From: Trichobilharzia regenti
Lineage: Eukaryota; Platyhelminthes; Trematoda; Strigeidida; Schistosomatidae
Assembly: GCA_944472135.2 (NCBI GenBank)
Contig: OX235270.1
Coordinates: 44,206,352-44,270,351 of the forward strand
DNA length: 64,000 nt
Direction: 5' to 3'
Part shown: piece by piece, positions 48,901 through 51,385 of the stretch
How positions within the stretch are numbered: position 1 is the stretch's first letter
How the letters are laid out: every line of letters starts with the position of its first letter
Made by a program: the position numbers and the translations under genes
Notes under the pieces: model-generated
The model's input: only the letters and a program-made list of their open reading frames with translations
What the model was told of the DNA's origin: nothing
Databases searched by the model: none

Positions 48901-49669
48901 GTGCCTTGTAGTTGTGTTACAACTCTGCAACTGATTGAATTTCTTTAAATTAACCAATTCCTTAGGCAACATATTAACGTGTATTGTGGTCATCGTGCAG
49001 ACCTCAGTCGGTTATAAAACTTACGAACTCTAACTAGAATATCAGATATATAAGGATGCTGAGAAATTTACTTTAATCAGTATATGTGTCGGTGGCACAG
49101 TGGTTAGGACTCTCGCCGACCATGTACATGGTCCGGGGTTCGATCCCTTGCAGACGCACACCTGGTATCTATGGTCGGCCTGCAAAATTTAGGCTACCGA
49201 TATCACATGCTGAAAATTCCATACCTGTACCAAAAAATAGGGTGTGGAATCAAGCTGTAACCAAAAGTAAATAAAAAATAAAATATGGTATCATGTAGTT
49301 TTAGAAAGCTTTCTTTTGAGTTTAATATAGATATGAACACGGAAAAAAAAATCAGTGGAATTCAAACACTGGTCTTTACTCTATTTCTGTTTCAGCTTCA
49401 ATTCAAAGAAGGGTTTTTACTGTACATCTCCGAGAATGGTACAAGGCCAACAACAACAAAGGCAGCAGCACCGTTACCATGACAGTTGCTTAGGTCAGAG
49501 TAAAGGAAGAGTATATGAGCGGTTGGATCGTGAAGTTTTAATACCGAAATTGATGAATTTACACTTTTCTAAGGCTAATCATAAACTTTATCAATTGTTA
49601 CAAAAGCAACCTGTATGGTACAGAATGCTATCGATGAACTCAAAAAGCCTTCCTGTGTGGATTATGTAA
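601..49669 (+). CDS. NDST: Heparan sulfate N-deacetylase/N-sulfotransferase (gene span, 5' partial)
   Basis: NDST is a Golgi type II membrane enzyme. It removes the acetyl group from GlcNAc residues of nascent heparan sulfate and then N-sulfates them using PAPS. Twelve exons were placed at 601-909, 8245-8497, 13111-13208, 17695-17821, 19968-20080, 21421-21606, 28816-28944, 29441-29735, 34391-34757, 40208-40467, 47510-47619 and 49396-49669. Intron phases agree across every junction except for one frame change inside each of exons 9 and 10. About 840 codons are present, matching the animal protein from roughly residue 185 to its C-terminus. The transmembrane anchor and N-terminus lie outside the window. 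Key motifs are [24 protein letters not shown] (5'-PAPS loop with the catalytic Lys) and DRAYSWYQ (3'-phosphate site). Identification is firm. Whether the locus is intact depends on the two frame breaks. Confidence 0.93.
1025..2268 (+). mobile_element. 5'-truncated RTE LINE, defective A' sublineage, copy 1
   Basis: The sequence encodes the second half of an RTE-type reverse transcriptase and its C-terminal region. Visible blocks are [10 protein letters not shown] in the first frame, then [27 protein letters not shown] and the catalytic box as FALDDIYMS, then [10 protein letters not shown] near the end. The frame breaks at about 1107 (extra bases in the AFDSVDR block), near 1500 and near 2060. 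The 3' end reads through GAAGCCCTATGTTCCTCTAG into an AATAATAATAA tail. It shares its lesions with the copies at 5712-7118 and 36145-37832, and cannot make a working protein. Confidence 0.8.
2770..2885 (+). mobile_element. 3' tail of family-B LINE
   Basis: The text from GTGTGAAATATGGAGTGTGG to ACGTTGAAACTCAGTCAG is a diverged copy of the 3' terminus of the LINE at 44149-45635, where the equivalent reads GTGGTAACTCGAACTGC and ends GTTGAATCCAGACAG. No coding part remains in this fragment. Confidence 0.55.
2940..3185 (+). pseudogene. Degenerate reverse-transcriptase fragment
   Basis: One frame reads RKKC, a stop, then [13 protein letters not shown] around 3088-3140. This corresponds to the [18 protein letters not shown] block of non-LTR reverse transcriptases. 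The region just upstream (2900-3060) also resembles 56490-56650. It is broken by stops and too short to place in a family. Confidence 0.5.
3185..4770. other. Unassigned intronic sequence
   Basis: Nothing recognised. Short open frames occur on both strands (for example 4126-4311 plus and 4185-4433 minus), but none shows a family motif or exon-like borders. Confidence 0.5.
4775..5230 (-). pseudogene. LINE endonuclease-domain fragment
   Basis: The minus strand holds an open stretch of about 131 codons with [20 protein letters not shown] followed by [12 protein letters not shown] and [12 protein letters not shown]. This pattern (GVALS...ALLDWIPVNSRLC...FVVSVYAPT) is the middle of the apurinic-like endonuclease domain in the SR3/Perere-3-like LINEs, so I read it as a 5' piece of family B. 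The catalytic GDMNA and SDH blocks are absent. Assignment is by pattern only. Confidence 0.55.
5493..5687 (+). repeat. tRNA-derived SINE, type S1, copy a
   Basis: An internal pol III A box (TGGCACAGTGG) is followed about 40 bases later by a B box (GGTTCAAGCCC). Next comes a conserved body through CACACCTGATATCTATG and TGTGGAATCAAGCTGTAA, and an A-rich tail. Closely similar copies lie at 14299, 16162, 42507, 43202 and 49085. It carries no ORF. Confidence 0.85.
5712..7118 (-). mobile_element. 5'-truncated RTE LINE, A' sublineage, copy 2
   Basis: This copy runs on the minus strand with its tail (AATAATAATAAAC equivalent) at the low-coordinate end. Reading inward it gives [26 protein letters not shown], the altered catalytic box [21 protein letters not shown], and finally [20 protein letters not shown] near 7000. 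It has the same GATAGTACAGCG lesion in the AFDSVDR block as copy 1. It is non-functional. Confidence 0.8.
7119..8244. other. Unassigned end of intron 1
   Basis: No element or gene recognised. The last 20 bases form the acceptor of exon 2 (TAAAATTTCAG). Confidence 0.5.
8245..8497 (+). CDS. NDST: NDST exon 2 of window (N-deacetylase domain)
   Basis: This exon opens in phase 0 after TTTCAG at 8244 and ends with one spare base before a GTATGT donor at 8498. It encodes [20 protein letters not shown] and [13 protein letters not shown], matching VVQDLGLHDGIQRVLFG and FVDAVAFLTGK of the vertebrate enzymes. The GTG at 8257 is internal, not a start. Confidence 0.92.
8600..11728 (+). mobile_element. 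Near full-length SR2-like RTE LINE (copy A1)
   Basis: The element has a short leader, a 744-codon frame (8683-10917), a continuation in other frames to 11714, and an AATAAATAATAAATAAATAA tail. The endonuclease runs from [14 protein letters not shown] through CYAPTN and GDMNAKLG to GSDHYLV. The reverse transcriptase shows [35 protein letters not shown] and [13 protein letters not shown]. The main frame then stops at 10917, exactly at the FADD catalytic box, because of four extra bases (TTCGCGCGTGGATGAT). A second four-base excess near 11160 moves the rest into a third frame. A possible target duplication AACTTTGA occurs at about 8597 and 11731. The copy is inactive as read. Confidence 0.88.
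8683..10917 (+). pseudogene. SR2-like RTE polyprotein, N-terminal 744 codons (frame broken at FADD)
   Basis: Endonuclease at roughly residues 25-260, a linker rich in Lys and Glu, then reverse-transcriptase palm and fingers from about residue 480. The ending LDFARG should read LDFADD. The two missing aspartates, and the C-terminal thumb with its [14 protein letters not shown] motif, continue in other frames at 10910-11509 and 11130-11714. The start at 8683 follows a 5' leader. The true start could instead be the ATG just before KVRMGTWN (8740), since the endonuclease homology begins there. Confidence 0.8.
11729..12240. other. Unassigned intron 2 sequence
   Basis: AT-rich, with no recognisable gene or element. 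Confidence 0.5.
12241..12700 (+). repeat. S3 (Sm-alpha-like) SINE unit with direct terminal repeats
   Basis: The tRNA-like head has a strong B box (GGGTTCGAACCCTGG near 12526). A hammerhead-like segment and a tail follow. The sequence AATCAAATCCC...CAATACTTGAATA occurs at both ends (about 12243-12275 and 12666-12699) in the same orientation, 423 bases apart. The same terminal sequence borders the copy at 30834-31275. This suggests the inserted DNA is slightly longer than one unit of a tandem or circular repeat. Confidence 0.75.
12556..12604 (+). ncRNA. Hammerhead ribozyme motif H1 (partly decayed)
   Basis: Stem I is GTACTG paired with CAGTAC. The core is CTGAAGA, followed by a stem II hairpin GTCCC/GGGAT. 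The second core strand reads GAAG instead of GAAA, and a minimal stem III ends in TGTC at the expected cleavage point. One core change makes activity doubtful. Confidence 0.6.
13111..13208 (+). CDS. NDST: NDST exon 3 of window (metal-site block)
   Basis: The exon follows TCCTAG, supplies two bases to complete a Ser codon with exon 2, and ends in phase 0 before GTGAGT. It encodes [20 protein letters not shown], matching [20 protein letters not shown]. The Asp-Asp pair is the conserved acidic block of the deacetylase domain. At 98 bp it has no ATG-initiated frame of its own and is easily missed. Confidence 0.92.
13384..13614 (+). repeat. tRNA-derived SINE, type S2, copy a
   Basis: A and B boxes (TAGCATAGCAG and GGTTCGATCCC) precede a body with GGTTGGGCATGAGACTAGCAA. 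The 3' part reads TTGAAGCCCTATATTCCACT, a close relative of the SR2-like LINE terminus at 11680-11710. Confidence 0.8.
14299..14490 (+). repeat. tRNA-derived SINE, type S1, copy b
   Basis: Intact A box TGGCACAGTGG and B box GGTTCGAGCCC, S1 body, and tail AATCAAAAATAAAAAAAATA. Confidence 0.85.
14600..14725 (-). mobile_element. Family-B LINE 3' tail, minus orientation
   Basis: The reverse complement reads GGTCCTCGGGATGG, then CTGGAGACAATTGGTGATAT and GCATTCACTCTTTGTGA. This matches the 3' region of the LINE copy at 50040-51385. Confidence 0.6.
14726..16160. other. Unassigned intron 3 sequence
   Basis: No recognisable gene. Open frames of about 60 codons on the minus strand at 15382-15715 have no family motif. 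Confidence 0.45.
16162..16346 (+). repeat. tRNA-derived SINE, type S1, copy c
   Basis: A box TGGCATAGTGG, B box GGTTCGATCTT (degraded at the end), S1 body and A-rich tail. Confidence 0.8.
16375..16520 (+). mobile_element. Family-B LINE 3' tail
   Basis: Contains CATATAGGGAAGAGCAGATTG, then GTCTGGTTTG and GGAAATCGTTCAC. The order matches the tail of the copy at 50040-51385, though it is strongly diverged. Confidence 0.45.
16680..16930 (+). pseudogene. Degenerate reverse-transcriptase fragment with YADD box
   Basis: One frame reads [13 protein letters not shown] and, after a stop, [18 protein letters not shown] (about 16720-16872). These are the SPLLF block and the YADD catalytic block of a non-LTR reverse transcriptase in the right order and spacing. 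No longer frame survives. Confidence 0.6.
17003..17232 (+). repeat. tRNA-derived SINE, type S2, copy b
   Basis: The tRNA-like head is shortened between the A and B boxes. The body holds GGTTGGGCATGAGGCTAGCA. The tail ends CTATGTTCCATTGGGAACAT then AATAAAATAATAAAATA. Confidence 0.8.
17695..17821 (+). CDS. NDST: NDST exon 4 of window
   Basis: The exon follows an AG at 17693-17694 and ends with one spare base before a GTAAGT donor. It encodes [20 protein letters not shown] then [10 protein letters not shown], aligning with [20 protein letters not shown] and GYSGKFFHTG. The ATG at 17698 is internal; phase continuity with exon 3 fixes the start at 17695. Confidence 0.92.
18398..19663 (-). mobile_element. 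5'-truncated SR2-like RTE LINE (copy A2)
   Basis: The minus strand encodes [33 protein letters not shown] and the thumb region, with the low-coordinate end as the 3' end (ATTATTATTATT, CCAAGGGAGC). At the catalytic box it reads TTCGCGCGTGGATGAC, the same four-base excess as copy A1. Several other short insertions match copies at 29805 and 45636. It is non-functional. Confidence 0.82.
19968..20080 (+). CDS. NDST: NDST exon 5 of window (FWWF block)
   Basis: The exon follows ACTTTTAG, completes a Glu codon begun in exon 4, and ends in phase 0 before GTAATC. It encodes [20 protein letters not shown], which matches [20 protein letters not shown]. The two His residues of the HLWHH segment fall where the family has its conserved histidines. 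Confidence 0.92.
20710..20756 (-). ncRNA. Hammerhead-like motif H4 (decayed)
   Basis: The minus strand reads ATACTG, then TCGATGA in place of CTGANGA, a GTCACAAACTAGGAC hairpin and GAAAC. The first core strand has lost its invariant order, so it is probably inactive. Confidence 0.4.
20968..21012 (+). ncRNA. Hammerhead-like motif H5 (decayed)
   Basis: GTACTG and CAGTAC stem arms and the GAAAC strand are kept. The first core strand reads ACGATGT and stem II is disrupted. Confidence 0.4.
21195..21360 (+). repeat. Unclassified dispersed repeat
   Basis: Text such as GGTTCCATAAATAAAACTCC and AATAATACTGTTTCACTG recurs in diverged form at 42195-42310 and 42972-43040. The family was not identified. 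Confidence 0.4.
21421..21606 (+). CDS. NDST: NDST exon 6 of window (HSGVYP block)
   Basis: The exon has 62 codons in phase 0 between TTTCCAG and GTAATT. It encodes [20 protein letters not shown] and [18 protein letters not shown], matching [20 protein letters not shown] and VQLYEAWKQVWSIRVTST of vertebrate NDST1. The conserved HSG turn is present. Confidence 0.93.
21607..22685. other. Unassigned start of intron 6
   Basis: No gene or element recognised. Confidence 0.5.
22690..23640 (+). mobile_element. Penelope-like element fragment with GIY-YIG domain (copy P1)
   Basis: One frame reads [20 protein letters not shown] followed by [18 protein letters not shown]. This is the GIY-YIG endonuclease of Penelope-like elements in its RYIGR...HYPAWL form. 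Another frame gives [17 protein letters not shown] and a segment like QLSW, the usual C-terminal block. The reverse transcriptase is missing. Frames are broken at least twice. From about 22935 onward it is nearly identical, in inverted orientation, to 38531-39225. Confidence 0.78.
23645..23876 (-). repeat. tRNA-derived SINE, type S2, copy d (minus)
   Basis: The reverse complement has A and B boxes in the order GGCACAACGG and GGCTTCGATCCCCGG, the GGTATGAGGTTAGCAACC body, and the TTGAAGCCCTATGTTCCACT tail. Confidence 0.78.
23949..23972. repeat. (AT)n microsatellite
   Basis: About 24 bases of AT dinucleotides. The 20 bases before it (TTTCTTAAAAACC) match those before the longer AT run at 39882, so the run belongs to a dispersed repeat. 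Confidence 0.9.
24190..24400 (-). pseudogene. Penelope-like C-terminal fragment (copy P2)
   Basis: The minus strand reads [20 protein letters not shown] then VISLSLPW. This equals the block [17 protein letters not shown] seen in copy P1 at 23175-23225. No upstream domain is attached. Confidence 0.6.
24785..25222 (+). mobile_element. Degenerate RTE LINE 3' fragment (copy A7)
   Basis: Contains diverged versions of the thumb region (ATTCACCATAAAGAACAAGA, TTTCATCAACAGCTTC) and of the terminus CAAGCCCTATGTTCGACTCA. It is more decayed than the other copies and has no usable frame. Confidence 0.6.
25551..28740 (-). mobile_element. CR1/Rex1-type LINE with intact ORF2
   Basis: A minus-strand element whose protein frame spans 25946-28729. 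It is followed by about 390 bases of 3' sequence ending near a TTTATTTATTTATT stretch at 25551-25565. The 5' end lies near 28740, only about 75 bases before NDST exon 7. Insertion is antisense to NDST inside intron 6. No ORF1 was found upstream, so the copy is 5' truncated or the family lacks one. Confidence 0.82.
25946..28729 (-). CDS. CR1/Rex1-type LINE endonuclease-reverse transcriptase
   Basis: An uninterrupted frame of 927 codons. The endonuclease occupies roughly residues 70-290: [27 protein letters not shown], then NSDHCII. The reverse transcriptase occupies roughly 460-780: [63 protein letters not shown] and the catalytic [13 protein letters not shown]-terminal region of about 150 residues follows. 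All catalytic blocks look intact, so this copy could encode an active enzyme. The clade (CR1, Rex1 or related) is my judgement from the RPIAITS and YADD context. The first 30 residues are hydrophobic and may not be translated. Confidence 0.88.
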   Translation of the reverse strand: MYILHLFTRILLVFTYHIMHSNRIIHSRDFIKRFKPKNFHICNKLKKKHHGGWQRALKSTPIHHTTVPVIISTNCRSLPNKILDFQSLLSSSTYHNTGIVTLQETWLHDSYDDNIVSLNNFNVFRQDRVCSKKKCGGGVATFIHSKWSISNKVCFKFSNDFIDCITVRCRPKHLSKYKFIYISNVYVSPGCTILDLSMFADEFTAFAAACFENSLSIVTGDFNGSDCSFLISLGHDNIVNFATRLGKTLDLVFINDVGIYEARKRAPLLNSDHCIIRVLPKIYSKSHKGVLSHLYSKVQRRCYSKDNLDKLRCMLKDTNWDLFTEQTLDETITNTTDYLKFCFEICCPKETLFIRFDRLSSPYLKKLRRNKELLFKTNDKPGVKKLNMLIKLEIKRLNVLYNQRFLSCKTPSNLWKLFKEITNGKRCISVPSLNVDTLNKSFIRSSVDTLPNDTNHIDNNFSGFNTLDVLKCLRSLKPSQSLGPDGIPAIVLRNCADILCYPLTNIFNASFSGNVLPFAWKNIKIIPIPKPSSGSDIKFRPIAITSPFLKLMEKLLLLRLEPALKPFNDPKQFAYKHGRSTLDAAVVLYHNVVSCLDKGAKYVRSAFLDYTSAFDSVPRGLLLNKLSLTQTGSWAKSWLHSYFSDRMQYTVYNGKSSSTSLTKSGVPQGAVLSPFLFSFFLHDLPHSNETNFVKYADDLTVSLPITSESDSSKLNSFLLDINNWSKSNGLILNPSKCQAVDFTFKHRRDLLELVNSHDPCSIDGTEIETKSSIKYLGLVFSSDLSWSSHILSISKKMFRLTFYIKKLRQSGINQPLVLQFLNSCILPIVLYCSPLIFPGLLKKDYIILRRVLNAVSRACGLPLHELANTIVERHINSCTKWAKAIMSDPLHPLYSHLSPCISSGRTRSQYKKLYARTTKYRNSTIPI
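28816..28944 (+). CDS. NDST: NDST exon 7 of window
   Basis: The exon has 43 codons in phase 0 between CTTCTGTAG and GTATGT. It encodes [20 protein letters not shown] and [12 protein letters not shown], matching [20 protein letters not shown] and GGELFLTVLLNP. It lacks an ATG-initiated frame. Confidence 0.93.
29441..29735 (+). CDS. NDST: NDST exon 8 of window (domain junction, start of PAPS loop)
   Basis: The exon follows GTTACTTAG in phase 0 and leaves one base before the GTTTGT donor at 29736. It encodes [20 protein letters not shown], then the inter-domain linker, and ends [13 protein letters not shown]. The 5'-PAPS loop GPQKTGSTAL is thus split by intron 8 just after the catalytic Lys, between the Lys-Thr and the Ser-Thr-Ala part. 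Confidence 0.94.
29805..30240 (-). mobile_element. SR2-like RTE LINE 3' fragment (copy A3)
   Basis: The minus strand encodes [20 protein letters not shown] and [16 protein letters not shown]. The 3' end is at about 29805 (ATTATTATTATTG then TTCCTTGGG). It shares short extra inserts (GGCCGGGCCGG, GTTGGTTG) with copies A2 and A4. Confidence 0.8.
30834..31275 (-). repeat. S3 (Sm-alpha-like) SINE unit with 37-bp direct terminal repeats
   Basis: A minus-strand S3 unit with tRNA-like head (B box GGTTCGAACCACGG in reverse near 30995) and hammerhead-like motif. An identical 37-base stretch starting ATTTTCAAGTATTGG stands at 30834-30870 and 31239-31275, 405 bases apart. The copy at 12241-12700 has the same sequence at its ends, so these are unit ends and not ordinary target duplications. 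Confidence 0.75.
30930..30975 (-). ncRNA. Hammerhead-like motif H2
   Basis: The minus strand shows ATACTG, then ATGAAGA (first core base C changed to A in this register), stem II GTCC/GGAC, GAAAC, minimal stem III and GTC before CAGTACT. An alternative register reads CTGATGA with three extra bases before stem II. Confidence 0.5.
31276..31470 (+). repeat. Partial S3 SINE, plus strand, abutting the minus copy
   Basis: Contains TCTGGTCTACGAGATCGCC, B box GGTTTCGAACCC, hammerhead motif H3 and the S3 tail CTAACTGATGTCAGCTCATG. With the preceding copy it forms an inverted pair, as at 20661-21062. Confidence 0.7.
31359..31404 (+). ncRNA. Hammerhead ribozyme H3 (core intact)
   Basis: Core strand CTGAAGA at 31365-31371 fits CUGANGA. 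Stem II is GTCC (31372-31375) with GGAC (31383-31386). GAAA is at 31387-31390. Stem III is two base pairs, A-C with G-T, around a GGTC loop, leading to the GTC cleavage triplet at 31396-31398. Stem I is GTAATG against CAGTAC with one mismatch. The short stem III is typical of the Schistosoma Sm-alpha ribozymes. This is the best-preserved copy in the window. Confidence 0.75.
31928..32720 (+). pseudogene. Penelope-like reverse-transcriptase fragment (copy P4)
   Basis: A 174-codon frame reads [20 protein letters not shown] then [10 protein letters not shown] and [11 protein letters not shown]. This corresponds to FYRQVDGVAMGSPLGPVLAN and the YVDD block of Penelope-like reverse transcriptases. 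The catalytic aspartates are lost (YTDV). After the stop at 32452 the same homology continues as [14 protein letters not shown] and [16 protein letters not shown]. The copy is inactive. Confidence 0.75.
33060..33590 (+). mobile_element. Family-B LINE 3' tail
   Basis: Contains GCATGTCTAGCTATCGCCTT, GGGCAATGTTAGCTGATATA, AAACATGGCTTCATCAGTCA and the terminal GTTGAAACCAGTCAATC. These are in the same order as in 50940-51380. Confidence 0.65.
33591..34390. other. Unassigned end of intron 8
   Basis: Includes a short (AT)n run at 33959-33976. Otherwise nothing recognised. It ends in the T-rich acceptor TTTTTTTACCAG. Confidence 0.5.
34391..34757 (+). CDS. NDST: NDST exon 9 of window (sulfotransferase; internal frame change)
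   Basis: The first half reads [40 protein letters not shown] and MNQFSNAS, matching TTALYLFLGMHPDL, FEEIQFFNGHNY and the FPIPSNTTS region. The second half, in another frame from about 34625, reads [17 protein letters not shown], then ARIHALMPK and [12 protein letters not shown], ending before GTGAGC. This matches [20 protein letters not shown] and [11 protein letters not shown]. The shift needs one extra base or two fewer between them. A 59-bp intron at 34551-34609 (weak GTTACC donor, CTCTACAG acceptor) would also restore phase. The CCCTTT run at 34621 is an alternative site for a lost base. Confidence 0.88.
34758..35037. other. Unassigned start of intron 9
   Basis: Nothing recognised beyond the GTGAGC donor. 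Confidence 0.5.
35038..36144 (+). mobile_element. Old RTE LINE copy with intact FADD box (copy A5)
   Basis: Broken frames encode [45 protein letters not shown] and [19 protein letters not shown]. The catalytic box at about 36113 reads TTCGCAGATGATTTCTG (FADDFC), without the extra bases of copies A1, A2 and A4. Many other indels make it inactive. It ends where the next element begins. Confidence 0.72.
36145..37832 (+). mobile_element. RTE LINE, A' sublineage, copy 3 (longest)
   Basis: Begins in the region before the reverse transcriptase ([20 protein letters not shown]), continues [16 protein letters not shown] and [13 protein letters not shown], then breaks in the AFDSVDR block (GATAGACAGCG). 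It resumes with [25 protein letters not shown] and [14 protein letters not shown], ending CTATGTTCCTCTAGGAG and ATAATAATAATAA. It is the longest A' copy and useful for defining the sublineage. Confidence 0.82.
37842..38518 (+). mobile_element. Degenerate SR2-like RTE LINE fragment (copy A6)
   Basis: Starts at CAGACTCGAAGACTTACAGG, matching the post-catalytic region of copy A1, and ends GAAACCCAAGGGAATAATGA. Frames are broken throughout. Confidence 0.65.
38531..39840 (-). mobile_element. Penelope-like element fragment (copy P3)
   Basis: The minus strand has the end of the reverse transcriptase ([48 protein letters not shown]) at 39836-39621. It then has the GIY-YIG part and the C-terminal block. 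The last 700 bases are nearly identical to 22935-23640 in the opposite orientation. The catalytic core of the reverse transcriptase is absent, so it is defective. Confidence 0.78.
39882..39924. repeat. (AT)n microsatellite
   Basis: About 43 bases of pure AT dinucleotide, between Penelope-like sequence and an 80-base dispersed repeat. Confidence 0.95.
40208..40467 (+). CDS. NDST: NDST exon 10 of window (internal frame change)
   Basis: The exon follows TCCCAAAG in phase 0 and ends in phase 0 before GTTTGT. It starts [20 protein letters not shown], matching [20 protein letters not shown]. It ends, in another frame, with [20 protein letters not shown] and PASQ, matching [20 protein letters not shown] and HANQ. 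The first frame stops at 40363. The shift again needs one extra base, for example in the A5 run at 40317. Alternatively an 83-bp intron at 40272-40354 (GTCATA donor, GATTCAG acceptor) would fit. Confidence 0.85.
40520..41190 (-). mobile_element. RTE LINE, A' sublineage, copy 4
   Basis: The minus strand encodes [20 protein letters not shown] through [16 protein letters not shown], almost identical to the end of copy 3. Its FTYLGS block (41183-41160) lacks the extra bases seen in copies 1-3. The 3' tail lies only about 50 bases downstream of NDST exon 10. Confidence 0.8.
41191..42505. other. Mostly unassigned intron 10 sequence
   Basis: A dispersed repeat resembling 21195-21320 lies at 42195-42310 and is followed by a G-rich run (GGGCGGCGGGGGGGG). 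The remainder is not recognised. Confidence 0.45.
42507..42714 (+). repeat. tRNA-derived SINE, type S1, copy d
   Basis: Intact A and B boxes, S1 body and a tail of AAATAAATAAATAATAAATA. Confidence 0.87.
43202..43407 (+). repeat. tRNA-derived SINE, type S1, copy e
   Basis: A box TGGCACAGCGG is kept; the B box is altered (GGTTCCATTCC). The body and A-rich tail are present. Confidence 0.83.
43696..44148 (+). mobile_element. SR2-like RTE LINE, 5' half of interrupted copy A4
   Basis: Starts at [20 protein letters not shown]. The catalytic box reads TTCGCGCGTCGATGAT, again with four extra bases. The copy breaks off inside the LSINN block at about 44148, where another LINE is inserted, and resumes at 45636. 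Confidence 0.8.
44149..45635 (+). mobile_element. Family-B (SR3/Perere-3-like) LINE nested in copy A4
   Basis: Encodes [68 protein letters not shown] and [13 protein letters not shown] (YADD intact), then a thumb region with [25 protein letters not shown] and [13 protein letters not shown]. Frames break near 44310, 44690 and 44850. The element is 5' truncated, lacks the endonuclease and ends GTTGAATCCAGACAGACAG. Its insertion splits an older RTE copy. Confidence 0.8.
44868..45380 (+). pseudogene. Family-B LINE C-terminal frame
   Basis: A 170-codon frame holds the post-catalytic region: [40 protein letters not shown] and [20 protein letters not shown]. It is a fragment of the reverse transcriptase polyprotein, not a separate gene. 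Confidence 0.8.
45636..46138 (+). mobile_element. SR2-like RTE LINE, 3' half of interrupted copy A4
   Basis: Resumes at CGGATTTTCAATACAAACGT and runs to AGGAACCCAAGGGAACAATA plus a short AATAATAA tail. Compared with copy A1 it has many short insertions, such as CAGACCAGACC, CAACCAACAAC and GTCAGTGCAAGG. It is non-functional. Confidence 0.8.
46139..47509. other. End of intron 10
   Basis: Apart from a 3' fragment of an S2 SINE at about 47112-47178 (TTGAAGCCCTATGTTCTACT), nothing is recognised. Confidence 0.5.
47510..47619 (+). CDS. NDST: NDST exon 11 of window
   Basis: The exon follows TTCTTTTCAG in phase 0 and leaves two bases before GTAAGT. It encodes [20 protein letters not shown] and [16 protein letters not shown], matching [20 protein letters not shown] and QKFLGVTNTIDYHKTL. 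No ATG-initiated frame covers it. Confidence 0.93.
47620..49084. other. Intron 11, mostly unassigned
   Basis: A weak family-B tail is visible near 48090-48230 (ATAGCTGGAGACTTGGTTAT). A minus-strand open frame of 103 codons at 47749-48060 has no motif I recognise and may be chance. Confidence 0.4.
49085..49281 (+). repeat. tRNA-derived SINE, type S1, copy f
   Basis: A box TGGCACAGTGG, B box GGTTCGATCCC, S1 body and A-rich tail. The SINE ends about 115 bases before the last NDST exon. Confidence 0.85.
49396..49669 (+). CDS. NDST: NDST terminal exon (C-terminal cysteine loop)
   Basis: The exon follows CTGTTTCAG and uses one base to complete a His codon with exon 11. It encodes [10 protein letters not shown], a Gln-rich insert, [16 protein letters not shown] and finally SLPVWIM before TAA at 49667-49669. 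This matches FDPKKGFWC, KCLGKSKGRKYPEMD and TLPTWL of vertebrate NDST. The two Cys that form the family disulfide are present, but the loop between them is about 21 residues instead of 9. Confidence 0.94.
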
Positions 49670-50039
49670 GAAGTTCGCATGAGATGATTTGACAATCACA
49701 ACTGTTAGTATGTTTGTTTTTTCGTTGTTGTTTTTTTTATCACGCTTTTACATGACGTATTTTAGTAGCTTTGCATTTCACTGTTTATATCCTGGATATT
49801 TTAAAATGCCTTGAATTTTTCACAACTGAACTTTTGATTTCTCTCTATTTATATATTTTATAAACCAAAAATACTGAACATTCTCTGTAGTACTTTCTAT
49901 TAATCTTTTTTTTCAAACTGCATTTTTTAGTTTTAAAAAGTATAAAATTATTTACTGAGAAGATATTTCTTGTAAACAATGTATGTTTGAATGTTAGTGA
50001 TAGTAATTCACACTTGGAGCTAGCTATCCATCGATCAAT
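49670..50039. other. NDST 3' flank
   Basis: T-rich sequence, presumably 3' UTR and downstream DNA. I do not see a clear AATAAA signal. Confidence 0.5.
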
Positions 50040-51385
50040 TCTTGACATGAAAGCTGCACTAGATTTCGTCAACTGAGAGTAGCTATGGTGATGTTTAGCT
50101 GTGAAGAGAATACCGAGAAAATATATTGCACTGATCAAGACACCCTACTCGAATTCATGCAGCCAAGTAAGAGCTTATGGCGAGTTATCAGCTGCAGTGG
50201 CGACAACTAATGGTGTACGTCAGGCAATCCCACTATCCCCATTTCTATTTAATTTCATCACAGATATCGTATTAATGGAATTAACCCTAAGTGACTTCAG
50301 CGACTCAGGGCTTGACTTGTTACCAGGGAGTAATCTCACTGACTTGGAATATGTGGATGATACAGTCTTTCTAGGTGAAGACGGCGACAGAATTTGGAAT
50401 CTTCTGAACTCCTTGGGGAGCAGAAATCTTCGAATGTTTGGCATGCGATTCGCTCCCATGAAATGTAAGATGATGCTACAGGATTGAACTACATCGACTT
50501 CGAGCTGAAAGCTGGGAGTGAGTGAAGTGGTAGAGTGTGTTGATCACTTCACTTATTTTGGGAGTTGATCGTAGCGCGGATGCAGAAGGCCTGTCTGGCA
50601 CATGCTAACTTACGCCATCTCTGGCTGAGTAGACGTGATTTCCCGCTGGTTGTCGACCAAATGACATGTGTACTACTCAACAGTTCGCTCTGCCCTCCTT
50701 TACGGCTGTGAGACATGATTATTGAAAGTGGAATATACTAAAAGGCTTGTTGTCTTTGATCATGGGTGTCTGCATTCTTTCTCCCGTGTTAGCTAAGTGG
50801 TATAATTAGGTGAGCAATACCGAGGTTAGGCTTCGGTGGAGTGCTAGATGAGGAGGGGAAATTAGCTACTATAGGGGATATTGGTGATCATATGAAGTAA
50901 TAAGCAGGGAAAATCAATCGACGAGGTTGTAAAGCTACACCGATTGAGATGGTTAGGACATGTTTTACGCGTGCATGCCTAGCCATCGCCTTCCTCAACG
51001 GTTAATGTTAGCTGACAAAGGATCAGGTTGAAAAAGAGTTAGTGGTGGTCAAACTAAAACATGGCATCAATCAATGAAATCCTTCAAAACAGTTAAAGTC
51101 ACGTAGGGAGGTGTAAACTGTCTGGTTGAGGTCCTCGGGATGGCGGCGGTTGGAGACAATTGGTGATATGGCTCAGAATCGTTCTTAATCACAGCGCAGA
51201 TACATTCACTCTTTGTAATTTATCATATCCACATTACTTTTCTTTTTCTCTCATACTTCTATCCATTATCTCCCTTTACTCGCTTCTCTTGCTTTATGTG
51301 CTACATGAAGTGTGGCAACTCTAACTGCTGCACATCTGTGCAAATTTCTGCGTTGAATCCAGTCAGTCATCCGCTGATCGATTTT
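50040..51385 (+). mobile_element. Family-B LINE, 5'-truncated copy
   Basis: Encodes MKAALDFVN (degraded FLDLKAAFDSVD), [32 protein letters not shown] and LEYVDDTVFLGED, with YVDD in place of YADD. Later parts are fragmented: TCTACTCAACAGTTCGCTCT, GATTGAGATGGTTAGGACAT. The 3' end is at CGTTGAATCCAGTCAGTC. It is non-functional. Confidence 0.77.
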
